Notes: generated by a model from the sequence alone, not told the origin. Positions 1 to 8,617 are shown, numbered from the stretch's first letter. The stretch is 64,000 bases of DNA from Lachnospiraceae bacterium (GCA_021202075.1 JAJQDT010000104.1:1-64000), one strand, 5' to 3'. Made by a program: numbers and translations.

Positions 1-2070
1 TCTTATTGCAGCAGTCTGACGAGCATAGAAATCCCGGACAGTGTGACGAATATTGGCTCTTCTGCTTTTTTTTCTTGCAGCAGTCTGATGAGCATAGAAA
101 TTCCGGACAGTGTAACGAGTATTGGAACTTATGCATTTTCTTACTGCGGCTATCTGACGAGCATAACGATCCCAGACAGTGTAACAAATATTGGCTCTTA
201 TGCATTTTTTGATTGCAGCCGTCTGACAAGCATAACGATCCCGGACAGTGTAACAAGTATCGGCGATTATACATTTTATTATTGTAGCCGTCTGAAAAGC
301 ATAACGATCATGGACAGTGTAACAAGTATTGGAACTTATGCATTTTATAGTTGTAGCAGTCTAACGGATGTATATTATTCCGGGTCCGAAAGTGACTGGG
401 AAGCGATTGACATCGGTGAATACAATACCTGCTTGACTGAAGCAACCATCCACTACAACAGTACAGGATCTGTATCAAAGTCTGATCAGTCAATTACAGC
501 AAGCGCTGCCTCTTCCACCATTACTGTGGGTTCTGCAACTCAGATCACAGTAACCCAGTCTGGAACAGGTTCGGTTACTTATAACTCTGGAGACACTTCT
601 ATAGCGACGGTAAGCAGCAGCGGCCTTGTCACTGGTGTCAGCGCTGGCACGGCGACCATCACGGTTTCGGTGGCTGAGGATGACAATTACAATTCCGCGA
701 CGACAAGCCTTACGATCACTGTCACAAAGGCGACTCAGACGGTAACGGCAAGTGCGGCAGCATCTTCCATCGAGGTTGGGGAAACGACCCAGATCACGGC
801 AAGCACGACCGGAGACGGAGCGCTTACTTATTCCTCAAATAGCACCTCTGTAGCGACCGTGAGCAGCAGCGGTCTGATTACCGGCATCAGCGCAGGAACG
901 GCGACCATTACAGTGACAGCGGCCGAGACGGATACTTATAGTTCTGCAAGTACGACTGTTACCATTGCTGTGACTGCAGCGGCAGACGACGATAACACAG
1001 ATGAAGATTCTTCATCTGGCAGCGGATCCTCGGATGGTGAGACTACATCTGGCAGTGATACTACAACGGGCAGTGGTTCCGGAACAGGCACAGATAGCAC
1101 TACGGATAACAGCACCTCTGGCGGCGGTTCTGCGACTGACACTACTGATAATTCGGGCAGTGACAGCAGTCAGAATACATCCGCCGTTCAGGTCGGCGCA
1201 ATTGTTTCGGATGGCACAGTTTCTTATACCGTGACTACATCTGGCGTTTCAGGAATGACAGTGACGGTGGCTGCTTCGGAAAGCAGTACAATTACCAGTG
1301 TGACGATTCCGGCGACCGTGACAATCGATGGAAATACATATACCGTGACGGCCGTCGCGGATAATGCATTTGCCGGTTGTACGAGCCTGACCTCTGTGAC
1401 GATCGGCGCGAATGTGACATCCATCGGATCCTGTGCTTTCAGCGGCTGCACAAGTCTGGCATCCGTATCCGTCGGAGCAAATGTCACATCTATTGCCGAC
1501 AAAGCGTTTTACAATTGTACAAGCCTTAAGACTGTCAGCGGTAATGCGGCGATTACCAGCATCGGTACCAGCGCGTTCCAGGGCTGTACGGCTCTGACTA
1601 CCGTAAACGGCATGACCAATCTGGCGACGATTGGCAGCAAGACCTTCTATAACTGCAAGAAGCTGACCACGATTGGAAATAAGGCATCTACTGTCACTCT
1701 GGCGAGTGTGCAGACGATCGGAAACAGTGCGTTCTACGGCTGTAAGGCTCTGAAAAAAGTAAATCTGACTTCAAAGAACCTGACCAGCATCGGTGCCTCT
1801 GCATTCCAAGGATGCACGGCACTAAAAAGCTTTACCGCAAAATCCACGAAGCTGAAAAGCATTGGAAAGAAAGCATTCTATGGAGACAAGAAACTCTCCA
1901 CCGTTTCTTTAAAGACCACGAAGCTGACCAAATCCAGCGTGAAAGCAAACGCTTTCAAGGGGATTAAGAGCACCTGTACATTCAAGGTTCCTTCAAAGAA
2001 GGTGTCCGCATATAAGAAGATCTTCAAGGCGAGAGGAGCCGGGAGCAAAATCAGGGTGAAGAAGGCTTAA
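1..2070 (+). CDS. BspA-type leucine-rich repeat surface protein with Ig-like (Big_2-type) repeats; 5' end lies outside the window
   Basis: Frame is open from base 1. Repeats of the type 'LTSITIPDSVTSIGxYAFxxCSxL', two ~85-aa repeats of 'ITASAASSTITVGSATQITVT..GVSAGTATITVTV', a Ser/Thr/Gly/Asp linker, then a second LRR block and a basic C-terminus. Confidence 0.88.
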   Translation, partial: SYCSSLTSIEIPDSVTNIGSSAFFSCSSLMSIEIPDSVTSIGTYAFSYCGYLTSITIPDSVTNIGSYAFFDCSRLTSITIPDSVTSIGDYTFYYCSRLKSITIMDSVTSIGTYAFYSCSSLTDVYYSGSESDWEAIDIGEYNTCLTEATIHYNSTGSVSKSDQSITASAASSTITVGSATQITVTQSGTGSVTYNSGDTSIATVSSSGLVTGVSAGTATITVSVAEDDNYNSATTSLTITVTKATQTVTASAAASSIEVGETTQITASTTGDGALTYSSNSTSVATVSSSGLITGISAGTATITVTAAETDTYSSASTTVTIAVTAAADDDNTDEDSSSGSGSSDGETTSGSDTTTGSGSGTGTDSTTDNSTSGGGSATDTTDNSGSDSSQNTSAVQVGAIVSDGTVSYTVTTSGVSGMTVTVAASESSTITSVTIPATVTIDGNTYTVTAVADNAFAGCTSLTSVTIGANVTSIGSCAFSGCTSLASVSVGANVTSIADKAFYNCTSLKTVSGNAAITSIGTSAFQGCTALTTVNGMTNLATIGSKTFYNCKKLTTIGNKASTVTLASVQTIGNSAFYGCKALKKVNLTSKNLTSIGASAFQGCTALKSFTAKSTKLKSIGKKAFYGDKKLSTVSLKTTKLTKSSVKANAFKGIKSTCTFKVPSKKVSAYKKIFKARGAGSKIRVKKA

Positions 2071-2112
2071 AAGGAGACTGGACGGGAAATAAGATATAAA
2101 TAACCTTCAGGC

Positions 2113-2230
2113 AATCTGGAATGGGAGGAGACACATCTTTCCATTCCTTTTTTTGATGAAATTAAATGGCGACGCCTTTTTCAAATTTAGCCTTAAATAA
2201 AGAAAATAAAAATTGACAAAATACAAAATT
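2113..2230 (+). repeat. Copy 1 of duplicated intergenic cassette (hairpin/T-tract, AT-rich spacer, TTGACA)
   Basis: AATCTGGAATGGGAGGAGACACATCTTTCCATTCCTTTT...AAATGGCGACGCCTTTTTCAAATTTA...AATAAAAATTGACAAAA recurs almost identically at 5528-5647. Confidence 0.9.
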
Positions 2231-2241
2231 TTGCTTACTAT
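2213..2241 (+). promoter_or_regulatory. Sigma70-like promoter for hipB
   Basis: TTGACA (2213-2218), 17-bp spacer, TACTAT (2236-2241); the spacer contains the palindrome CAAAATTTTG, a possible operator. Confidence 0.6.
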
Positions 2242-2266
2242 TATTGACATAAGGAGAAAACCGATT

Positions 2267-2584
2267 ATGCCAAAAAAATCCATTGTCATTTTGCCGGAGA
2301 CAAGGCGTTATTTAGAAACGATGGGCAGTCAGATCAGGCTGGCCAGACTAAGGAGAAAACTCTCTGCATCGCTGGTTGCAGAGCGCGCGGGCATCAGCCG
2401 CGCCACGTTATGCGAGATCGAAAAAGGTTCCCCGTCTGTAGCGATTGGAGGCTATGCGGCAGTTCTTCATGCTCTTAATTATATGGATAAGGATTTATTA
2501 TTGATTGCGAAAGATGATGAGCTTGGAAGAAAGCTTCAGGATTTAGGACTGACTACAGCGAAACGCGCGCCCGGAAAGAGGTGA
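2267..2584 (+). CDS. HipB-like XRE-family HTH antitoxin
   Basis: HTH 'MGSQIRLARLRRKLSASLVAERAGISRATLCEIEKGSPSVAIGGYAAVLHALN'; ATG at 2267 preceded by AAGGAG; directly upstream of a HipA homologue. Confidence 0.85.
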   Translation: MPKKSIVILPETRRYLETMGSQIRLARLRRKLSASLVAERAGISRATLCEIEKGSPSVAIGGYAAVLHALNYMDKDLLLIAKDDELGRKLQDLGLTTAKRAPGKR

Positions 2585-2590
2585 AACATA

Positions 2591-3838
2591 TTGGAAAAAG
2601 AAAAGAAGATTTTCGTGTATGCCGACTGGGGCGACTATGAGAATGAACGGATGGGGACCATATATGTGACACGATCCAGGGGCCGGGAATTGTTTTCTTT
2701 TGAATATGATTCATTATGGATGAAACAGGCGGGCACTTCGCTTGATCCGGATCTGCAGTTATATTCAGGACGTCAGTATACTTCTGGAGATAAGCCTCTG
2801 TTTGGTATCTTTGCGGATTCCTGCCCGGACAGGTGGGGGAGGATGCTGATGCGCCGAAGAGAAGCCATCCGTGCCAGAAAAGCAGGTGAAAAGCCTGCCC
2901 GATTATTGGAAAGTGATTACCTTCTGGGCGTATACGATGAAGCGCGTATGGGCGCGTTGCGATTTAAAACAGACATGGACGGCGTTTTTCTGGCGTCAGA
3001 TAAGGAACTGGCAACGCCACCGTGGACGACGCTGAGAGAGCTTGAAACAGCTTCTTTGTCCTTTGAAAAGGATGAAGACCGCCTGAATGAAAAGTGGCTG
3101 AATATGCTGCTGGCTCCGGGGTCCTCTCTGGGGGGAGCCAGGCCAAAGGCAACCGTTATGGCGCCGGATGGCTCTCTGTGGATAGCAAAGTTTCCATCAA
3201 AACAGGACGAGTGGAATACTGGCGCATGGGAAATGGTTGCGCATGAACTGGCCGCTATGTGCGGGCTTGATGTTCCTGAGGCAAAGCTGGAGAATTTCTC
3301 TAAGGAAGGCAGCACTTTTCTGGTAAAACGCTTTGACAGAGATGGGAAAAAGCGAATTCACTTTTCATCCGCAATGACTCTTCTTGGGAAAACAGATGGC
3401 GCGTCCGCAGCGGATGGCAGCAGTTATCTGGAGCTGGTCTCATTTATTCGTGCAAATGGAGCCCGTCCAGAAAAAGATTTAAAGGAATTATGGAAGAGAA
3501 TTGTATTTAGCATGGCGATATCAAATACCGACGATCACTTTCGGAATCACGGTTTTCTTATGGATAATGAGGGATGGAAGCTGTCTCCTTTGTACGATGT
3601 CAATCCGGATATTTACGGGGACAGCCTTTCCCTGAATGTGTCGGAAGAAGATGCAAGCATTGATTTTGGACTGGCGCTGGAAGTAGCGGAACAGTTTGGA
3701 CTTGCGAAACGGGAAGCGGAGGGAGAAATAGAGAATGTAAAAAGCATTGTTCGAGATTATTGGCAGGAGACTGCGAAACGGTATGGCCTGGGAAGAAGCG
3801 CGATTGAATGGATGCGGCCGGCGTTTCTTGCCTGCTGA
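2591..3838 (+). CDS. HipA-like kinase toxin
   Basis: HipA family hallmarks 'PLFGIFADSCPDRWGRMLMRRRE', 'GSSLGGARPKATV', 'ISNTDDHFRNHGFLMDNEGWKLSPLYDVNPD'; TTG start. Confidence 0.88.
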   Translation: MEKEKKIFVYADWGDYENERMGTIYVTRSRGRELFSFEYDSLWMKQAGTSLDPDLQLYSGRQYTSGDKPLFGIFADSCPDRWGRMLMRRREAIRARKAGEKPARLLESDYLLGVYDEARMGALRFKTDMDGVFLASDKELATPPWTTLRELETASLSFEKDEDRLNEKWLNMLLAPGSSLGGARPKATVMAPDGSLWIAKFPSKQDEWNTGAWEMVAHELAAMCGLDVPEAKLENFSKEGSTFLVKRFDRDGKKRIHFSSAMTLLGKTDGASAADGSSYLELVSFIRANGARPEKDLKELWKRIVFSMAISNTDDHFRNHGFLMDNEGWKLSPLYDVNPDIYGDSLSLNVSEEDASIDFGLALEVAEQFGLAKREAEGEIENVKSIVRDYWQETAKRYGLGRSAIEWMRPAFLAC

Positions 3839-3923
3839 CATAGAAACAAGCTCAGGATGATCTATCTTGGGTTTATTTTTATGCCTGCGGAGCAGGACAG
3901 GTTATATTGCTAAACGGTTCTGC

Positions 3924-4027
3924 GGCGCTGAACGTCCAGTGGACGTTCGCTTAGCGCCGACTGGAGTGGAGCGAAAACCCAGTGGCATGCGTTCAGGACT
4001 GACCGAAACGTAGTGCAGATGCCACTG
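3924..4027. repeat. Hairpin-rich intergenic element downstream of hipA
   Basis: Nested hairpin GGCGCTGAACGTCCAGTGGACGTTCGCTTAGCGCC (3924-3958) and CAGTGGCAT...ATGCCACTG (3980-4027). Confidence 0.7.
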
Positions 4028-4183
4028 GCACACAGCAACAGTGTAGTAGGGGCCGACAGGCCGTCTCTTACTCGATTGCAGTGTGGAAATCTGGACAAAT
4101 CGCTTATCCTGGCGAGCCGTAATGGCGTTGATTAACAGACAAGGAAAGTCAGAGACGGATTTTTTACAGAGGGAAACAGATCA

Positions 4184-5106
4184 TCAGATCGCAAACGCAA
4201 TCTCGGACAGGAGTTTTTTTGCTTCCTCATATTCCTCCACGGTAGCATCCAGGACATTACATGCGCGCTCCTTTGAATAACCTTCGTTTTTCATAAGAGA
4301 ATCGACACACCTTACAAGACTTCTGGCCATTCCCTTATCCAGACCGGTTTTCATCCCTTTTTCAATACCTTCCTCTATTCCCTTTGCTGTTGCTTTGTCC
4401 AACGCTTTCGTTAACCAGTCTTCCATCTTGTTCACCTTTCCTTTCATAGTCTCATTTTGTGTTATTTCAAATCTTCGATCACCGGAGACAGCTGAAAGCA
4501 GATTCAATACTTCCTCTACATGCGTTATTTCCTCTTTGGAAGGAACATACGCATGATTCTTCCTCATCTGTACAAAATAATCAGCTACAATTCTGAAATC
4601 ACTTTTAAATTTGGCTACTGTCTCATCGCTAAGCCAGGCGATTTCAAATATGTTTGCCCGGTAGTTATTGAAAAAATGCGCAAATTCCTTATCTGGTGTT
4701 CCGACCACGTTGCGGAGGCTGCGTGATTTCTGTCCCCAGCGTCGATCCGTGCCAAAATACAGGACAAGTGTCGCAACAGGGTAGCGGTCTTTTCCCTGGT
4801 TTAATTCATTTCGATACGCAGCACCGTCGTAGCTGATCACTCGCAGTGCGATGTCAGGGTCGTTCTGCGTCTGGTTCTCCAGGCCGATGAGACCGATGCG
4901 TATCTGTCCTTTCGTCCAATATTTGGCAACATCGCGGTCCTGGCCATGGATTGCGTTTTCTGCCTTATACTGGCTGATGGTGCCAGTGGCTTCGAGATCC
5001 TCCGTTTTCACGATTTCCTTACCTTTATAGATAAGGACATTTATGATGTCGGCAAAGACATCAGGATAATCTTCCAGTAATTTTCTGTGATATCTTTTTC
5101 TGTCAT
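4184..5106 (-). pseudogene. Rpn-family / PD-(D/E)XK recombination-promoting nuclease (transposase-like), frameshifted near its 5' end
   Basis: Long ORF 4184-5011 resembles this family. Reading from ATG 5106 (preceded by AGGAGG) gives MTEKDITEN..., but adding one A at the A4 run (5081-5084) restores 'MTEKDITEKLLEDYPDVFADIINVLIYKGKEIVKTEDLEATGTIS...' continuous with the ORF. Confidence 0.75.
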
Positions 5107-5527
5107 TTAGTTTCCTCCTGATTTTAGCATGAAATGGGTAATTTGAAAACCCTTTAACAGGCTTCTGCCTTGCTGTTTTGTTTCTTCTTCCTGTATTGTC
5201 AGTATGGTTTTAATAGCATTCTGTCTGGACGGTTTTTAGGACGTTCGCAAATGAATTACGATTGTGGTACTGCTTTCTGAAATCTGGGTTGGGTAGCGAG
5301 AGACTGGAACAGGGTCATTTTATCACAAAACAAATATAAAAGCAAGCATAAATGATGAAAAAATAATACTGGTAATAAATTAGCATCAAAATATTTAAAT
5401 AAAAATTTGCTTTCACTAAAAAAGTAATGGTTGTTACTCACAGACAAACCTGGCGGGCAGAAGTGGGCTGCGATTTTCCCACAAAAACAAACTTTTTTCT
5501 TGCGAAACCCAAAACGATATTTTTTAA

Positions 5528-5647
5528 AATCTGGAATGGGAGGAGACACATCTTTCCATTCCTTTTATTGAGAGAAAATAAATGGCGACGCCTTTTTCAA
5601 ATTTACCATCAAATAAAACAAATAAAAATTGACAAAAAGCAAAATCA
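5528..5647 (+). repeat. Copy 2 of duplicated intergenic cassette
   Basis: Near-identical to 2113-2230 over about 110 bp; lies upstream of a different TA module. Confidence 0.9.
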
Positions 5648-5661
5648 GGGAAAGGTAACCA

Positions 5662-5690
5662 TTGACAATACAATAAATTTGTTGTATGAT
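5662..5690 (+). promoter_or_regulatory. Sigma70 promoter with embedded inverted repeat upstream of RelE/HigB-like toxin
   Basis: TTGACA (5662-5667), 17 bp, TATGAT (5685-5690); ATACAA-N8-TTGTAT overlaps the spacer and -10. Confidence 0.75.
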
Positions 5691-5711
5691 GAAGGTAAAT
5701 CAAGGAAAATG

Positions 5712-6041
5712 ATGAATAGGACGTTTAAAGAAACAACTTCTTTTACAAGGAAATGGCATTCTCTTGGTTTGACTGAGGATGATCTGATTGTACTACAAGG
5801 TAATTTGCTGAAGGATCCAAAGACTGGAGATGTCATTCGCCAAACTGGTGGCATACGAAAAATAAGAATTCCGATTGGTGATGAAGGCAAGCGGTCTGGC
5901 GGTAGAGTGATTTATGTGGATATAGAGTTAAAGGAATGTATTTATTTACTTGATGTATACGCGAAAAATGAGCAAACAGATCTATCAGACAAAGAGAGGA
6001 AACTTCTTGCAAAACTGTTAGATCGATTGAGAGAGGAGTGA
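5712..6041 (+). CDS. RelE/HigB-like type II TA toxin
   Basis: 'MNRTFKETTSFTRKWHSLGLTEDDLIVLQGNLLKDPKTGDVIRQTGGIRKIRIPIGDEGKRSGGRVIYVDIELKECIYLLDVYAKNEQTDLSDKERKLLAKLL' fits the RelE/HigB fold; followed by an XRE antitoxin. Confidence 0.85.
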   Translation: MNRTFKETTSFTRKWHSLGLTEDDLIVLQGNLLKDPKTGDVIRQTGGIRKIRIPIGDEGKRSGGRVIYVDIELKECIYLLDVYAKNEQTDLSDKERKLLAKLLDRLREE

Positions 6042-6045
6042 TTAT

Positions 6046-6372
6046 ATGAGCTTTTTTGATGATTTGCAAAACGATTTGCTTGAGGCGATTGAAATGGAAA
6101 AGGGAAATATTCCTTTAACTGAGCGAAAAGGGATGCCAGCTAAAACCTATTATGTTGCCGACGATGACAAAGAGCTGCTAAATCAGATTGTAGAGATACG
6201 GAAGTCAGAACATATGACACAAAGCCAGGTTGCAGATCTGATTGGCAGCAAACAACAGGTAATTTCGCGAATGGAAACCGGAGAAAATAGCCCATCTTTA
6301 AAGTTGTTTAACAGTGTGGTGAATGCGCTTGGCTATGAACTGCGGATTGAGAAAAAGATGGTGTCGGCTTAA
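6046..6372 (+). CDS. XRE-family HTH antitoxin (HigA-like)
   Basis: 'IVEIRKSEHMTQSQVADLIGSKQQVISRMETGENSPSLKLFNSVVNALGYELRI'; 4 bp downstream of the toxin. Confidence 0.87.
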   Translation: MSFFDDLQNDLLEAIEMEKGNIPLTERKGMPAKTYYVADDDKELLNQIVEIRKSEHMTQSQVADLIGSKQQVISRMETGENSPSLKLFNSVVNALGYELRIEKKMVSA

Positions 6373-6386
6373 GTTCTGCAATATTT

Positions 6387-6414
6387 AAAAAGATCGCTGC
6401 TGTGGCGGTCTTTT
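6387..6414 (+). terminator. Rho-independent terminator after TA module
   Basis: AAAGATCGCTGCTGTGGCGGTCTTTT hairpin followed by T-rich sequence. Confidence 0.6.
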
Positions 6415-6590
6415 ATTGGAAAGAGAAAGAAATAGTGAAGCAAATGAAATGTGGATTTGAAAGTTTGAAAGGAGATTTCAACGCTTTACGACTGCAGAGT
6501 TTCGCTTGAGGCGATCAGGAAAATTGCAAAAAAACGAGCGAAAGAGCTCGGAAGGGAACTTTGAAAAACATTTATATAGGAGGAAATAAT

Positions 6591-6788
6591 ATGCCGTTTA
6601 CAAAAACGGATTTAGCAAAGGAAATAGAAACGCAAAGAGAAACTGATCCGGAATTCCGCCGGGCATGGGACGAAAGACGCGAGGAATACCGCCTGATCGG
6701 GGAAATGGTAAAACTACGAAACAGGAGAAAATTACGCAAACGCAGTAAGAGAAGGGACAGACAGAAAGCAAGACAGGAGCTATATTAA
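6591..6788 (+). pseudogene. Decayed XRE antitoxin remnant
   Basis: N-terminus 'MPFTKTDLAKEIETQRETDPEFRRAWDERREEYRLIGEMVKLR' matches HigA-like antitoxins, then the frame becomes 'NRRKLRKRSKRRDRQ'. A shifted frame at about 6719 reads 'KQEKITQTQ', the expected start of the HTH. Confidence 0.6.
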
Positions 6789-6978
6789 AGAAGATTTACC
6801 CGATCAAATCCCTGCCCGGCTGTGCCGGACGGAGATTTTTCTACAAAAATAAACATTATTCAGCCAGAACAATGTAAAAAAACTTTATTGATTTCATCTG
6901 GCATTTGTGTTAAGGTCTATTCACTAAGGCAGATGAAAATTATTATAGCATTTTGTTTCGAAAGTGGGGTAATTGAAA

Positions 6979-7251
6979 ATGATGTATCCATTCATGACAT
7001 TAAACGATGACACGGAAATTACGCATTCCGAAATGTTTTCTGATGGGCGTGTAAAGGTCTACATCGAAACACCGGATATCAAAGATGGCTTTCACCATGC
7101 AGTCTGCTGGCTTCCTGAATATCTGTGGGAAAACATCAGCGGCTATTCAGAGACAGAAATGTTATACTTAAAAAATCTGATTAAAAACAATGCGCATCTG
7201 ATTTTGGAATATTCCCAGGAAGGGGGAATTCTTAATGCTGCAGTTGTTTAG
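6979..7251 (+). CDS. DUF2442-like protein
   Basis: Small protein 'MMYPFMTLNDDTEITHSEMFSDGRVKVYIETPD...AVCWLPEYLWENISGYSETEM'; overlaps the start of a DUF4160 gene. Confidence 0.6.
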   Translation: MMYPFMTLNDDTEITHSEMFSDGRVKVYIETPDIKDGFHHAVCWLPEYLWENISGYSETEMLYLKNLIKNNAHLILEYSQEGGILNAAVV

Positions 7252-7513
7252 AATTGGTTCCTATATAATTTATTTCTGGTCAAATGAAAATGAGCCTCTT
7301 GAGCCTGTCCATGTACACATTGCAGAAGGGAGAGCTTCAGCAAATGCTACAAAAGTCTGGCTTACCAGTACAGGACGGGCATTATTGTGCAATAATCACT
7401 CTAAAATATCTCAACCAACCTTGCGTGCCATTATAAAGGTTATAGAAGCAAACAGCGCATATATTATAGATAAATGGTATGAACAATTCGGCGAAATACG
7501 ATACTTCTGCTAA
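7235..7513 (+). CDS. DUF4160 domain protein
   Basis: 'IGSYIIYFWSNENEPLEPVHVHIAEGRASANATKVWLTSTGRALLCNNHSKISQPTLRAIIKVIEANSAYIIDKWYEQFG' has the DUF4160 signature (YFWSNE..EPxHVH). Confidence 0.8.
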   Translation: MLQLFRIGSYIIYFWSNENEPLEPVHVHIAEGRASANATKVWLTSTGRALLCNNHSKISQPTLRAIIKVIEANSAYIIDKWYEQFGEIRYFC

Positions 7514-7533
7514 TTTTCGAAAGCGGGGAACCC

Positions 7534-8436
7534 ATGACACTTCAGCAAATTCTCTACGCAGTTACGATTGCGGATATGAAATCTATGAATAAAGCCGCCG
7601 CCGCCCTCTTCGTCTCACAGCCTGCGCTGTCTGCCGCCATCCGGGATCTGGAGGAGGAGCTTCACATTGAGCTCTTCATTCGCTCCAATAGGGGTATTGT
7701 ACTTACGCAGGAGGGTGAAGAGTTTTTGCGCTACGCCAGACAGATGTCCGAGCTGCAGCGCATGATTGAGGAGCGATACACCGGCAAGGCAGCTAAGAAG
7801 AAATTCAGCGTTTCGACTCAGCACTATTCCTTTGCCGTAGAGGCATTCATTGAGCTGGCAAAAAAATTTGGTATGGATGAATACGAATTCGCGATTCACG
7901 AGACCAAAACCAGCGAGGTAATCGAGAATGTCCGCAACTACCGCAGCGAAATCGGTGTCCTGTACCTGAACGATTTTAACGAAAAAGCTCTGCGGAAGAT
8001 TTTTCAGGAAAAAGAGGTGGAATTTTCCTCCCTGTTCGAGTGCGGCATTTCCGTTTACCTGAGCCAGTCGCATCCTCTCGCGAACCAGGAGAAGATTTCC
8101 TTTGATGAGCTGAAGCCTTATCCCTGCCTGTCCTTTGAGCAGGGCGAAAAGAATTCCTTCTATTTTGCGGAAGAGGTTTTAAGTACCTGTGAATACAATC
8201 AGATCATCAAGGCAGATGACCGCGCCACCATGCTGAACCTGATGGTTGGCCTGAACGGCTACACTCTCTGCTCCGGCATCATCTGTGAAAAGCTAAATGG
8301 TGAGCAGTACACATCCATTCCACTGGCGACCGATGACACGATGAACATCGGCTACATCAAACGGAAGGGTATGCCCCTGAGCCAGCTCGGTGAGCAATAT
8401 CTGGAGTTGCTGAAAGAGTACCAGAATTTTTTTTAA
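7534..8436 (+). CDS. LysR-family transcriptional regulator
   Basis: N-terminal 'MTLQQILYAVTIADMKSMNKAAAALFVSQPALSAAIRDLEEELHIELFIRSNRGIVLTQEGEEFL' LysR HTH. Confidence 0.93.
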   Translation: MTLQQILYAVTIADMKSMNKAAAALFVSQPALSAAIRDLEEELHIELFIRSNRGIVLTQEGEEFLRYARQMSELQRMIEERYTGKAAKKKFSVSTQHYSFAVEAFIELAKKFGMDEYEFAIHETKTSEVIENVRNYRSEIGVLYLNDFNEKALRKIFQEKEVEFSSLFECGISVYLSQSHPLANQEKISFDELKPYPCLSFEQGEKNSFYFAEEVLSTCEYNQIIKADDRATMLNLMVGLNGYTLCSGIICEKLNGEQYTSIPLATDDTMNIGYIKRKGMPLSQLGEQYLELLKEYQNFF

Positions 8437-8443
8437 TTTGTTA

Positions 8444-8472
8444 TTGACTTACAGGGAATGGTTTGGTATAAT
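8444..8472 (+). promoter_or_regulatory. Promoter of tRNA-Leu
   Basis: TTGACT, 17 bp, TATAAT, 11 bp upstream of the tRNA 5' end. Confidence 0.75.
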
Positions 8473-8483
8473 GCTTTTTGTAC

Positions 8484-8568
8484 GCGGAAGTGTCGGAACT
8501 GGCAGACGAGCAAGACTAAGGATCTTGTGAGCAATGCGCTCGTGTGGGTTCAAGTCCCATCTTCCGCA
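8484..8568 (+). tRNA. tRNA-Leu(AAG)
   Basis: Acceptor GCGGAAG/CTTCCGC, anticodon stem CAAGA/TCTTG with loop CTAAGGA (anticodon AAG), long variable arm GAGC-AATGC-GCTC, T-arm GTGGG-TTCAAGT-CCCAT; no encoded CCA. Confidence 0.9.
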
Positions 8569-8581
8569 CGAATATCAAAAG

Positions 8582-8617
8582 CAGGAAACCGGAATTTCAA
8601 CTGGTTTCCTTTTTTGT
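8582..8617 (+). terminator. Terminator downstream of tRNA-Leu
   Basis: GGAAACCGGAATTTCAACTGGTTTCC followed by TTTTTTG. Confidence 0.75.

Noticed and set aside
1-360. Periodic ~69-bp repeats at the left edge resembling a CRISPR array
   Set aside because: Repeats are in frame and encode BspA-type LRRs; no constant repeat with unique spacers and no cas genes.
4083-4280. 65-aa ORF overlapping the end of the Rpn-like gene
   Set aside because: Overlaps the better-supported minus-strand coding region; no RBS or homology.
4184-5106. Active IS transposase
   Set aside because: Rpn-type PD-(D/E)XK proteins are often annotated as transposases, but no terminal inverted repeats or target duplications were seen and the frame is broken.
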